60,071 bases of DNA from OMG group bacterium (GTDB lineage: Bacteria; Pseudomonadota; Gammaproteobacteria; Pseudomonadales; Azotimanducaceae): contig JAAXGW010000017.1 in NCBI GenBank assembly GCA_012267385.1, forward strand, positions 1 to 60,071. The letters are read 5' to 3'. Under the pieces are notes generated by a model. That model was not told where the DNA came from and did not search any database. It saw only the letters and a list, made by a program, of their open reading frames with translations. The position numbers and the translations under genes are program-made. Positions 26,821 to 36,390 of the stretch are shown in pieces; within the stretch, counting starts at the first letter, position 1, and each line of letters begins with the position of its first letter.

Positions 26821-28866
26821 ATGACTCACGAAACTAACCAAATCTTAAACGTAGCGCTTATTGGTTCTGGCGGTGCGGGTAAGACACTTCTGAGTGAGGC
26901 AATACTTCATGCGGCGAAGGTAACGACTACGAAAGGCAGTGTTGATGCTGGTACGACAGTTTCGGACTACTTGCCTCGAGAGAAGTCGACTCAACACTCG
27001 TTTAATCCGAGTTTTCTGAGCTTCAGTTTCAACAATAAACAGTGCACGTTCGTCGATACGCCGGGTTTCCACGACTTTGTAGGTCGCACACTTTCGGTAC
27101 TTCCTGCCGTTGAGACAGCCGTATTGGTTGTCGATGCGACTGCTGGAATTGACACATCCACGCGCAGATTGTTCGCTGCCGCTGGCAGTCAGAATCTGTG
27201 TCGCGCAATCATCATTAACAAGATTGATGCGGATAACGTTGATCTCGAAGGATTAGTCGATCAAATTCAACACGTGGTTGGCTCAGAATGTCTTCCAATA
27301 AACCTTCCGACTGGAGGTGGAAGTAAGGTGGTAGATTGTTTCGGCGAAAGCGATGAAGTTGACACCGATATCGACGACATTGCGTCCGCTCACGAGAAAA
27401 TCATTGACCAAATCGTCGAAGTCGACGAGGAACTAATGGAACTATATTTGGAGGGTGAAGAAGATCTGCCGGAAGATAGCGTCCGCGCGGCATTTGGATC
27501 CGCACTCAGAGATGGACACTTAATTCCGATTTTCTTTGCGTCCGCACACACTGATGTTGGGGTCAAGGAATTTTTAGACACTGCTACTAGCTTGTTGCCA
27601 AGTCCTGCCGCTGGTAATCACCCTACGTTTTCAGTTCGATCAGCTAAAGGTGAACGAGAACTCGTACTGGATCAAGATTCATCTAAACCGCTATTGGGTC
27701 AAGCTGTAAAAATTGCGATCGATCCTTTCCGCGGTCGTATGGCTATAGTTCGTGTCCACCAGGGCACACTTAAGGCTGGTACTCAGGTGTTTGTAGGGGA
27801 CGACAGGAAACCGACTAAGGTTCCACACATTTACCGACTTGTGGGGGAAGAACAAGTCGAAATCAAGCAAGCAGTTGCCGGTGATATATGCGCATTACCG
27901 AGAATGGAGACTTCGACTTACAACTGTGTCCTTCACGATACAAAAGGGGACGAAAGCGTACGCGCACCTTCGGTAGATGTACCCACTCCAGTGTTCGGCC
28001 GTGCGATTCGTTTTGAAAACGATAACGAGGCTCAAAAAATTTCCGAAGCGCTTCAAACAGTTGCTATTGAAGATCCGTCGTTTCGAGTGGTTCACGTCGC
28101 AGCTCTTAATGAAACCGTAATACGAGGATTGGGCGAGTTGCATTTACGGGAAGTGCTTCAAGGAGTTGAAGCCCAACACGGTATCAAGGTTGCTACTGAC
28201 ATCCCTTCGATCGAATACAAAGAAACAATTACGGCATCCGCCGAAGGACACAATCGACATAAGAAACAAACTGGTGGAGCTGGTCAGTTTGGCGAGGTTT
28301 ATTTGCGGATTGAACCCATGGAACGAGGTGGTGGTTTTGAGTTTGTCGACAAAGTCGTTGGCGGAGTAATACCGGGTCAGTTCATTCCAGCGGTCGAAAA
28401 AGGTGTAAAACAAATTTTGGATAAAGGTGCTATTTCGGGTCATGAACTTCAGGACGTGCGAGTAACCGTGTACGACGGCAAACACCATCCAGTGGACTCG
28501 AAAGAAATTGCTTTTGTCCAAGCTGGAAAGAAAGCATTTATAGATGCAGTGGCAAAAGCAAGACCCATCGTCATGGAACCTGTTGTCAGCGTCAACATGA
28601 ACGTACCCAGTGACTGTATGGGAGACGTAACAGGAGACTTTGCGTCCATGGGGGGTATTGTTAGCGGCTCGACTGTACTACAGGATTCAACGACGGATAT
28701 TTCCGGGCAGGTTCCGTTGCGAGAACTACAGCAATATCACGCGCGACTCAGTTCGATTACAGGTGGAAAGGGTAGTTACACAATGGAATTCAGTCATTAC
28801 GCAGCGGTCCAACCACAACTACAAAAGGAATTAGCTTCTGGCTTCGTTGCTATTGAAGAAGACTGA
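26821..28866 (+). CDS. Elongation factor G-like GTPase (EF-G paralog)
   Basis: The 681-aa product has all EF-G domains but is an EF-G-like paralog and not the canonical translocase. The P-loop is GSGGAGKT (15-22) in place of AHxDxGKT, switch II is DTPGFHDF and the base-recognition motif is NKID. Later domains carry GGAGQFGEVYLRIEP and GVIPGQFIPAVEKGV, the domain IV motifs of the family. The region between the G domain and domain II is acidic and diverged (EELMELYLEGEEDLP). Proteins of this group occur beside normal EF-G and their function is not settled. It starts 87 bp after guaA and tadA begins a few bases after its stop. Confidence 0.88.
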   Translation: MTHETNQILNVALIGSGGAGKTLLSEAILHAAKVTTTKGSVDAGTTVSDYLPREKSTQHSFNPSFLSFSFNNKQCTFVDTPGFHDFVGRTLSVLPAVETAVLVVDATAGIDTSTRRLFAAAGSQNLCRAIIINKIDADNVDLEGLVDQIQHVVGSECLPINLPTGGGSKVVDCFGESDEVDTDIDDIASAHEKIIDQIVEVDEELMELYLEGEEDLPEDSVRAAFGSALRDGHLIPIFFASAHTDVGVKEFLDTATSLLPSPAAGNHPTFSVRSAKGERELVLDQDSSKPLLGQAVKIAIDPFRGRMAIVRVHQGTLKAGTQVFVGDDRKPTKVPHIYRLVGEEQVEIKQAVAGDICALPRMETSTYNCVLHDTKGDESVRAPSVDVPTPVFGRAIRFENDNEAQKISEALQTVAIEDPSFRVVHVAALNETVIRGLGELHLREVLQGVEAQHGIKVATDIPSIEYKETITASAEGHNRHKKQTGGAGQFGEVYLRIEPMERGGGFEFVDKVVGGVIPGQFIPAVEKGVKQILDKGAISGHELQDVRVTVYDGKHHPVDSKEIAFVQAGKKAFIDAVAKARPIVMEPVVSVNMNVPSDCMGDVTGDFASMGGIVSGSTVLQDSTTDISGQVPLRELQQYHARLSSITGGKGSYTMEFSHYAAVQPQLQKELASGFVAIEED

Positions 28867-28869
28867 TAT

Positions 28870-29328
28870 TTGTGTGTGAACCACGAGCTTCACATGCACC
28901 AAGCGCTTGCCCTAGCAAAGGAAGCCCAAGTTGCCGGTGAAGTACCAGTCGGCGCCATCGTCGTACTCGAAGATGTAGTGGTAGGGACCGGCGTTAATAG
29001 ATCTATTCAAAACAATGACCCCACTGCACACGCTGAATGTGAAGCATTGCGCGAGGCTGCGCGGCGACTTGGAAATTATCGATTACCTGGTACGACTCTC
29101 TACGTTACAGTTGAACCGTGCATGATGTGTGTTGGAACGATGGTCCACGCTCGAGTGAGTCAACTCGTTTTTGGTACGAGAGAACCAAAAGCTGGTGCCG
29201 TAGTGAGCAACGTCCAAGCATTGCAGCTTCCACACTGGAATCACACAATCGAATACACCGAAGGAATACTTGCTAAAGAAAGCAAACAATTGATGCAGGA
29301 GTTTTTCCGTTCACGACGAGTTGCTTAG
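28870..29328 (+). CDS. tadA: tRNA-specific adenosine deaminase TadA
   Basis: TadA converts A34 to inosine in tRNA-Arg(ACG). The product is up to 152 aa with the zinc/catalytic motifs TAHAECEALR and PCMMC, and GEVPVGAIVV, YRLPGTTLYVT and FGTREPKAG typical of the family. The longest frame starts at TTG 28870; GTG 28876 and ATG 28894 are also possible and I cannot choose from the upstream bases. In E. coli tadA lies near purL with mltF between them; here mltF is missing and purL starts 26 bp after tadA. Confidence 0.93.
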   Translation: MCVNHELHMHQALALAKEAQVAGEVPVGAIVVLEDVVVGTGVNRSIQNNDPTAHAECEALREAARRLGNYRLPGTTLYVTVEPCMMCVGTMVHARVSQLVFGTREPKAGAVVSNVQALQLPHWNHTIEYTEGILAKESKQLMQEFFRSRRVA

Positions 29329-29354
29329 CGTTCGCTTAGAGAAAAACAGCGTCA

Positions 29355-32300
29355 ATGACTGAGTTGTATCTACACTCTGGGGGCATTGCGCACGGGACTA
29401 GTGTGTATGACAAGCTTCTCGTGCAACTGAAGCAAATCAATCCTGCGATCTCTTACGTTTCCGCTCGATTCGTTCACATCGCGAAACTGAATGGTCCGCT
29501 GACTCGGCAACTTCAGAGAGTCGCCGATTCGTTATTGAGTTATGGCGAGCAAGCACCGGCAAGTACAGACACAAAGCCTCAAATTACGGTAGTCCCTAGA
29601 CTTGGCACGATCTCTCCTTGGTCTAGTAAAGCAACCGATGTGTTCCGATTATGTGGTTTAGAACCAATTGATCGAGTGGAGCGAGGCGTACGATGGTATT
29701 TGAACACCTGGTCGGAAGAATGCGCACAACTACTTCACGACCGCATGACAGAGTCGGTACTCTACAAAGAGAGCTTTAACGAAATATTCCAAGAACAGAA
29801 TCTACGACCCTCTTCCCGCATAGAACTGCACGATGATGCGTTTCATGCTGTTCAGCAGGTCAACCGTAAATTTGGACTAGCTTTGTCCAATGACGAGATT
29901 CAATACCTCGTTGATGTTTATCGTGATCTCGGTCGAGATCCTACGGATGTCGAACTCATGATGTTCGGTCAAGTAAATTCCGAACACTGTCGCCATAAGA
30001 TTTTTAACGCGGATTGGATCATTGACGGAAAGGTACAGCCTGAATCGTTGTTTCAAAAAATTCGGACGACGACGGGAGCGATTAATGCTCGCGGTATCGT
30101 TTCCGCGTATCGAGATAACGCGGCTGTCATTGAAGGTTCTATGGACTCCCGATTTTGTCCGGATCCAAATACTCGCTTTTACCAGCCATTGGTAGGGTTG
30201 AATGACATCCTCATGAAAGTCGAGACGCATAACCATCCGACTGCAATTTCACCGTTTCCTGGAGCTGCTACTGGGTCCGGCGGTGAAATTCGAGATGAAG
30301 GCGCGGTTGGGCGCGGTTCTAAGCCCAAAGCGGGATTAGTAGGATTCACAACCTCGCATTTAAGAATTCCCGGACATGAACAACCCTGGGAATTAGAACT
30401 AAGTAAACCGAGTCATCTAGCCAGTCCGATAGAAGTCATGCTGGAAGGACCTTTGGGCGCGGCGGGATACAACAATGAATTTGGACGTCCCGCTCTCTTA
30501 GGGTACTTTCGAACGTTTGAACATCGTACTGCTAATGAAACTGCCTGGGGCTACCACAAACCCATCATGATCGCAGGCGGTATCGGATCGGTGTTTCGGG
30601 ATCACGTCAACGAAGAAGTTCCACAAGGTTCGTCGATCTTAGTAGTGCTTGGCGGTCCAGCGATGCTGATCGGTTTAGGTGGCGGTTCGAGTTCCAGTTT
30701 GACTTCCGGTTTATCCGACATAGAACTAGACTTTGCCTCCGTACAACGCGATAACGCCGAACTAGAACGTCGGTGTCAGGAAGTGATCGACACTTGTACC
30801 TCGTTGTTGCAAGACAATCCAATTCAATTGATCCATGATGTCGGCGCAGGCGGGTTGTCGAATGCAATTCCGGAACTCGCAAAAGACTTAGGAAAAGGTG
30901 CGTGCATCGAATTGCGTGCCGTGCCGAGTGCAGACTCTGGAATGTCGCCGCTCGAATTGTGGTGCAACGAAGCTCAAGAACGCTACGTACTCGCCATAGC
31001 TCCGGAGAAAAGAGCTGTGTTTGAAGAGATTTGTGATCGAGAGCGGTGTCCATTTGCCGTGATCGGCCACACCGATGACCGTGGGAAGTTGACGGTGAAG
31101 GACGAGATCTTCAACGAATCAGTAATTGATTTGACACTAGAGACTCTATTTGGAAGTCCACCACGTTTTTGTCGCGAATTTGCTCGCATTGATCGACCCC
31201 ATACCAAATTTTCTACTGCCGAACTCGATCTTACCGAGTCGATTTCTCGAGTGTTGAGCCTACCGGCGGTCGCATCCAAGAAATTCTTGATCACCATTGG
31301 AGATCGCAGTATTACTGGTTTTGTTGCTCGAGACCAAATGGTGGGTCCTTATCAAGTCCCTGTCGCAGATGCGGCGATCACGATCGGGGGATTCGAGACT
31401 TACGCTGGTGAGGCAATGGCAATGGGAGAGCGATCGCCCGTGGCAACGTTGAATCCAGCAACTTCTGCAAGACTGGCGATCGCCGAAGCTCTAACGAACT
31501 TATCGTCGGTGCAGTACTCTTCTATTGATCGCATCGTGTTGTCGGCAAACTGGATGGCTGCAAGTGGATTTGCCGGCGAAGATGAAGCTTTACACGACGC
31601 CGTGACCGCGGCAACCATGCTCTGTCGATCGTTAGGTATTGCGATTCCTGTTGGAAAAGACAGCCTGTCAATGCGAACGCAATGGACGGAATCCGAAGCT
31701 CTGCAGACTGTAGTTTCTCCTGTATCTCTGATCGCCTCGGCGTTCGTACCCGTGCCTGACGTACGTAGAGCATTAACACCCCGTTTAGCCGAAGCGAGCT
31801 CTGTGTTGGTATTGATAGCACTCAGTTCGGAACATCGCTTGGGCGGAAGCGCGCTCGCGCAAGTTCACGGTTGCTTAGGCTCAGCTACACCGGATGTAGA
31901 TGACGCTTCTAAGTTCAGAAGATTGCTTGAAGTCATTCAACGAGTACATGAACAAGATTGGGCTCTGAGCGCGCACGACCGATCCGATGGAGGCTTACTA
32001 GTAACGGTTTTGGAAATGTGTTTTGCTGGTCGTTTTGGAGTGGATTTGCATGTCCGCCAAGACTGGGCAGAGGAATTGTTTGCCGAGGAGATTGGCATAG
32101 TGTTAGAAGTACCATCTTCACGTGTGCAAGAATTGCTCGATTTGGTAAGTGCCAATGAGCTTGTGGCTACCGAAATCGGTCAAGTCCGGTCTAAAGAAGA
32201 GTTTCGAATTTTGCGTGCCGACGAAATTTTGTTTGTCGATTCATTAGTAAATCTCGAACGATGCTGGTCGCGCACGAGTTACCTGATGCAACGGCTTCGT

Positions 32301-33197
32301 GACGACCCGACTTGCGCTGACAGCGAATTTGAACTGATCAACGAGCGAGATGCCGGTTTGTGCGAGAACGTAGACTTCTCCATTGATCAACAGTCTCGTC
32401 CGAGAACCCGAAAGAAACTTCGACCTCGGGTTGCGGTATTACGCGATCAAGGGGTAAATGGACACATCGAAATGGGTGCGGCGTTTTATTACGCAGGATT
32501 TGATAGTGTAGATGTACACATGTCGGATTTGTTCACGCGTCGGGTTTCGTTAAAGGAGTTTCAAGTACTAGCTGCATGTGGTGGGTTTTCGTACGGCGAT
32601 GTTTTGGGAGGTGGCGGCGGCTGGGCAAAGTCGATTCTCTATAACGAGCAAGTGCGAGATCAATTTCAGGACTTTTTTGAACGGAGCGATACCCTTGCGC
32701 TCGGAGTTTGCAACGGTTGTCAAATGATGGTGCAATTAAAAGAACTGATTCCAGGAAGTAGTAACTGGCCAGGGATTCACCGAAACACATCGGATCGCTT
32801 TGAAGCACGAACAGTACAAGTAAAAATATTGCAATCTGGCTCAATTTGGTTAAATAACATGGATTCCAGTCAATTACCTATACCGGTTGCGCACGGCGAA
32901 GGTCGAGTTGAAATGTCCGAAACAACAGGGCAACATATATTTTGGAAAGATCAAGTGGCTATGCAGTATGTAGACGGTTTAGGCCATACTACGGAGAGGT
33001 ACCCCCTAAATCCCAGCGGGTCAGATGAAGGAATCGCGGGATTCTCTTCTGCGAGTGGTCGTGTTCTTGCTATGATGCCTCACCCCGAACGAGTATTTCG
33101 GACCGTTCAGAATTCTTGGTATGATCCAGTACATCGCGATCGAGAGTTTAGCCCTTGGTTTCAACTGTTTCGAAATGCTTTTGAAGTCTACCAGTAA
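29355..33197 (+). CDS. purL: Phosphoribosylformylglycinamidine synthase (large PurL type)
   Basis: PurL converts FGAR to FGAM in purine synthesis using glutamine and ATP. The 1280-aa product is the single-chain proteobacterial form. An N-terminal domain precedes the first synthetase half with QVNSEHCRHKIFNADW and VETHNHPTAISPFPGA, and the second half carries GKDSLSMRT and SAHDRSDGGL. A C-terminal glutaminase domain (about 1025-1280) has nucleophile cysteine near 1118 in LGVCNGCQMM and catalytic histidine in MMPHPERVFR. Length is close to E. coli PurL (1295 aa). Confidence 0.97.
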   Translation: MTELYLHSGGIAHGTSVYDKLLVQLKQINPAISYVSARFVHIAKLNGPLTRQLQRVADSLLSYGEQAPASTDTKPQITVVPRLGTISPWSSKATDVFRLCGLEPIDRVERGVRWYLNTWSEECAQLLHDRMTESVLYKESFNEIFQEQNLRPSSRIELHDDAFHAVQQVNRKFGLALSNDEIQYLVDVYRDLGRDPTDVELMMFGQVNSEHCRHKIFNADWIIDGKVQPESLFQKIRTTTGAINARGIVSAYRDNAAVIEGSMDSRFCPDPNTRFYQPLVGLNDILMKVETHNHPTAISPFPGAATGSGGEIRDEGAVGRGSKPKAGLVGFTTSHLRIPGHEQPWELELSKPSHLASPIEVMLEGPLGAAGYNNEFGRPALLGYFRTFEHRTANETAWGYHKPIMIAGGIGSVFRDHVNEEVPQGSSILVVLGGPAMLIGLGGGSSSSLTSGLSDIELDFASVQRDNAELERRCQEVIDTCTSLLQDNPIQLIHDVGAGGLSNAIPELAKDLGKGACIELRAVPSADSGMSPLELWCNEAQERYVLAIAPEKRAVFEEICDRERCPFAVIGHTDDRGKLTVKDEIFNESVIDLTLETLFGSPPRFCREFARIDRPHTKFSTAELDLTESISRVLSLPAVASKKFLITIGDRSITGFVARDQMVGPYQVPVADAAITIGGFETYAGEAMAMGERSPVATLNPATSARLAIAEALTNLSSVQYSSIDRIVLSANWMAASGFAGEDEALHDAVTAATMLCRSLGIAIPVGKDSLSMRTQWTESEALQTVVSPVSLIASAFVPVPDVRRALTPRLAEASSVLVLIALSSEHRLGGSALAQVHGCLGSATPDVDDASKFRRLLEVIQRVHEQDWALSAHDRSDGGLLVTVLEMCFAGRFGVDLHVRQDWAEELFAEEIGIVLEVPSSRVQELLDLVSANELVATEIGQVRSKEEFRILRADEILFVDSLVNLERCWSRTSYLMQRLRDDPTCADSEFELINERDAGLCENVDFSIDQQSRPRTRKKLRPRVAVLRDQGVNGHIEMGAAFYYAGFDSVDVHMSDLFTRRVSLKEFQVLAACGGFSYGDVLGGGGGWAKSILYNEQVRDQFQDFFERSDTLALGVCNGCQMMVQLKELIPGSSNWPGIHRNTSDRFEARTVQVKILQSGSIWLNNMDSSQLPIPVAHGEGRVEMSETTGQHIFWKDQVAMQYVDGLGHTTERYPLNPSGSDEGIAGFSSASGRVLAMMPHPERVFRTVQNSWYDPVHRDREFSPWFQLFRNAFEVYQ

Positions 33198-33214
33198 AAC
33201 GTACTGAGGTCCGT

Positions 33215-34495
33215 ATGTCTCCTGAACCGATGTATCCGACTGCGCCCTCAGAAAGAATTGAATCGATAGACGTACTTCGAGGCATCGTGGTACTCGGCAT
33301 CTTGACTATCAACATCATCGGTTTCGGAATGCCGATGGAGGTATTTGGCAACCCTACATTTTGGGGAACGTACGAAGGACCTGACGTATTCGCGTTTGTT
33401 GCTGCCCACATAGGATTTCAAGGCGCACAACGGGGGATTTTCTCGATGCTGTTTGGAGCGGGAGTCGTACTCTTCATACAACGAATTGCGAGTGATGAAC
33501 GGCAGTCAAACATGGGGCGACTGTACTATCGACGCATGTTTGGACTGATGCTTTTTGGATTGTTCGATATGTTTGCGTTGTTATGGTTCGGCGACATCAT
33601 TTTCCTTTACGGTCTGGTCGGACTGTTGTTATACCTGTTTAGAGACAGTAAACCTCAAGGACTATTGATAGGAGCCGGTGTGTTGTTTGTTCTCCTCACG
33701 CTAATGTTTGCGTTCGCAGATGACTCTGAGCTGGACAGTGAAGCAATTCTTCAAAACGTCCAGACTAGAGCCGAAGAACGCCTTGAACAACGACTCCCTG
33801 AGCGTGCTTCGAAACAGATCGACACGTCGGACAGTTTCGCTCCTCTCCCTGAGGAAGTAGTAGCGAAGCAACAAGGATATGTATCTGCTTTTCCTTATGT
33901 AGTCGACTCCATCTTTGGATTGCAGGTCAAAATGACAATTGTTTATTCATTTTGGGAAGTGCTCTTTACGATGCTACTCGGTATGGCACTGTTTCGGCTC
34001 GGTGTGTTCGACGCATCACTATCCATCCAAACCTATGTGATCATGCTTGTACTTGGGTTCAGTGTTGGCATCGTGGTGAATACCTATGAAGTGATGACGA
34101 CGCTCAGCACCAATTACAGTGAGTCCTCCCACTTCATGTGGAGTTATAACTTAGGTCGTTTGGCGATGGCATTCGGGTATATCGGTACCGTCATGCTGAT
34201 TTGTAAACTTGGAGTAGTGCCACGTGTGCGGAACTGTCTCGCTGCCGTTGGAAAAATGGCACTAACAAACTACCTAATGCAATCGCTTATGTGTCTTACC
34301 TTTTTCATTCTATTAGGTAATTTTGGAAAGCTAAGATTTCACGAACTGTACTATGTAGTTTTTATTATTTGGATTCTACAACTCATTTACAGCCCCGTAT
34401 GGCTAGCTCGTTATCGTTACGGTCCTGCAGAGTATCTGTGGCGGCGTTGGACATACGGCGGCAAAATACAAAATCGACGATTGTCAAGAAATTGA
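33215..34495 (+). CDS. DUF418 family multi-pass membrane protein
   Basis: The 426-aa product begins with the family signature ERIESIDVLRGIVVLGIL, followed by many hydrophobic segments and the C-terminal DUF418 region (GRLAMAFGYIGTVMLIC, ALTNYLMQS, YSPVWLARYRYGPAEYLWR). A charged loop of about 60 residues (about 172-230) separates the two halves. GAGG at about 33205 precedes ATG 33215. Some related proteins are described as acyltransferase-like membrane proteins, but I cannot assign a substrate. It lies 17 bp after purL, probably in the same transcript, without an obvious purine role. Confidence 0.85.
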   Translation: MSPEPMYPTAPSERIESIDVLRGIVVLGILTINIIGFGMPMEVFGNPTFWGTYEGPDVFAFVAAHIGFQGAQRGIFSMLFGAGVVLFIQRIASDERQSNMGRLYYRRMFGLMLFGLFDMFALLWFGDIIFLYGLVGLLLYLFRDSKPQGLLIGAGVLFVLLTLMFAFADDSELDSEAILQNVQTRAEERLEQRLPERASKQIDTSDSFAPLPEEVVAKQQGYVSAFPYVVDSIFGLQVKMTIVYSFWEVLFTMLLGMALFRLGVFDASLSIQTYVIMLVLGFSVGIVVNTYEVMTTLSTNYSESSHFMWSYNLGRLAMAFGYIGTVMLICKLGVVPRVRNCLAAVGKMALTNYLMQSLMCLTFFILLGNFGKLRFHELYYVVFIIWILQLIYSPVWLARYRYGPAEYLWRRWTYGGKIQNRRLSRN

Positions 34496-34559
34496 GCGAG
34501 TACATGCTGAGGATACAGTTCAATTTCTGATCGAGTAGAGCTGATATAGAGTTTCTAAT

Positions 34560-35081
34560 ATGCCGATCTTTGAATTCGATTCTCAGAAAGTAGTCACCGA
34601 AACGGGAGTGTGGATCGCGCCTACGGCGTCTGTCATAGGTCGGGTACATCTGAAAAGAGATTCGAGTGTTTGGTGGGGTGCTGTGTTACGCGGCGACTAC
34701 GACTCGATACACATTGGCGAAGCAACTAACGTTCAAGATAACAGCGTGATTCACACTGATCCAGGCCATCCCGTTACTATTGGCGACAAGGTTACTATAG
34801 GACACAATGCAGTGGTACATGGTGCTACAGTTGGAGACAATAGTTTGATTGGCATCAACTCGACAGTGCTCAATGGTGTCAATATAGGGAAGAATGTTCT
34901 AGTAGGTTCAAATTCACTAATCACGGAGGGCAAGTCGATTCCAGATGGCGTGTTGGTCCTAGGTTCCCCTGGTCGTGTCGTGCGCGACCTCACACCAAGT
35001 GAAATATCCGAATTACCTAAGCATGCTGAGCGGTACGTTCGAAATGCTTCACTGTACCGTACCAAACTGGCAATTTCCTGA
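34560..35081 (+). CDS. Gamma carbonic anhydrase family protein (left-handed beta helix)
   Basis: The 173-aa product is a hexapeptide-repeat protein of the YrdA/PaaY/Cam-like group. Repeats such as [20 protein letters not shown] are clear, and His65, His82 and His87 match the three zinc ligands expected between subunits of the trimer. Family members include true carbonic anhydrases and proteins with unproven activity, so hydration of CO2 is possible but not shown. It lies between DUF418 and purT on the same strand, 16 bp before the purT start. Confidence 0.9.
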   Translation: MPIFEFDSQKVVTETGVWIAPTASVIGRVHLKRDSSVWWGAVLRGDYDSIHIGEATNVQDNSVIHTDPGHPVTIGDKVTIGHNAVVHGATVGDNSLIGINSTVLNGVNIGKNVLVGSNSLITEGKSIPDGVLVLGSPGRVVRDLTPSEISELPKHAERYVRNASLYRTKLAIS

Positions 35082-35097
35082 ACGAAGAGCTTGTGAA

Positions 35098-36279
35098 ATG
35101 ATCCGAATTGGTACTCCACTCAGTTCTCGAGCAAATCGCGCGCTACTTCTAGGTAGCGGCGAACTAGGTAAGGAAGTAGTCATTGAACTACAGCGGCTTG
35201 GCGTTGAAACTATTGCCGTAGACCGTTACGACAATGCCCCAGCTATGCAGGTTGCACACCGGTCCCATACCATTGACATGCGGGATAGTAAGGCTTTGAT
35301 CGAACTCGTAACTCTCGAAGCTCCGGATTTCATTGTGCCCGAGATCGAAGCCATAGCAACTGAAGCACTCGTAACTCTCGAAGCTCAGGGATTTAATGTC
35401 GTACCGTCGGCGCGTGCAGCACATGTGACGATGAACCGAGAACGTATCCGGGTTTTAGCAGCACAAGAATTGGGCGTGCCAGTGTGTGACTTTCGCTTCG
35501 CTTCCAACAGAGATGAATTTTTCGACGCAGTCGAACAAATTGGACTACCTTGTATAGTCAAACCTACCATGAGTTCCTCAGGGAAAGGACAGTCTACCGT
35601 TCGGAAGAACACACAGCGGGAATCTGCTTGGGAATATGCGCTCGAGGGTACGCGCGGAACAGCAGATCAGGTCATTATTGAAGAACTGATCGACTTCGAT
35701 TACGAAATCACTTTATTGACTATCCGACACGTAGACGGTACCACTTTTTGCGAACCAATTGGTCATCGCCAAGAAGGGGGCGACTATCAAGAATCTTGGC
35801 AACCCCACCCAATGTCGCGACAAGTATTAAATCAATGCCAAAACATCGCTTCTAGAGTAACCGATTCACTCGGTGGATTTGGATTGTTCGGGGTTGAGTT
35901 TTTTGTAAAAGATGAGACGGTTTGGTTTAGCGAATTGAGTCCACGTCCACATGACACCGGTATGGTAACCTTGATTAGTCAAGATTTGTCTGAATTCGCG
36001 CTCCATGTACGCGCATTTCTCGGCCTTCCCATTCCCCAGGTCGAGTTCTTTGGACCGAGTGCAAGTGCTGTGATTTCAGTTCATGGTGACTCTGACCAGG
36101 TAATCTTTGAAAATTTAGATCATGGACTGGCGCAACCACTGACCGAAATACGGTTGTTTGGTAAGCCTCAAGTACGCGGAGAAAGGCGTATGGGGGTCGC
36201 ATTAGCACGTAGTGATAGCCTTGATAAGGCAAAGGATTCTGCCAAACAAGCAGCGAGTTTGATTCGAATCAAACTCTAG
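35098..36279 (+). CDS. purT: Formate-dependent GAR transformylase PurT
   Basis: PurT makes formyl-GAR from GAR, formate and ATP, an alternative to folate-dependent PurN. From ATG 35098 the product is 393 aa and aligns from [20 protein letters not shown]. The open frame reaches back to 34975 inside the preceding gene, but those residues have no counterpart in the family. ATP-grasp motifs are visible: [28 protein letters not shown], and [20 protein letters not shown]. Formate produced by the hut pathway in this window (HutG) could feed it, though no regulatory link is visible. Confidence 0.96.
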   Translation: MIRIGTPLSSRANRALLLGSGELGKEVVIELQRLGVETIAVDRYDNAPAMQVAHRSHTIDMRDSKALIELVTLEAPDFIVPEIEAIATEALVTLEAQGFNVVPSARAAHVTMNRERIRVLAAQELGVPVCDFRFASNRDEFFDAVEQIGLPCIVKPTMSSSGKGQSTVRKNTQRESAWEYALEGTRGTADQVIIEELIDFDYEITLLTIRHVDGTTFCEPIGHRQEGGDYQESWQPHPMSRQVLNQCQNIASRVTDSLGGFGLFGVEFFVKDETVWFSELSPRPHDTGMVTLISQDLSEFALHVRAFLGLPIPQVEFFGPSASAVISVHGDSDQVIFENLDHGLAQPLTEIRLFGKPQVRGERRMGVALARSDSLDKAKDSAKQAASLIRIKL

Positions 36280-36390
36280 CCTCACCGCTAGGCACCTTTC
36301 TCTCAACTTGCAACAACTTTGCTCGTTGACATAAAGTGTTCATGTAGAACTTCACAATATGCACTAACAAGTCACTCTGTTAAGGTTCAC

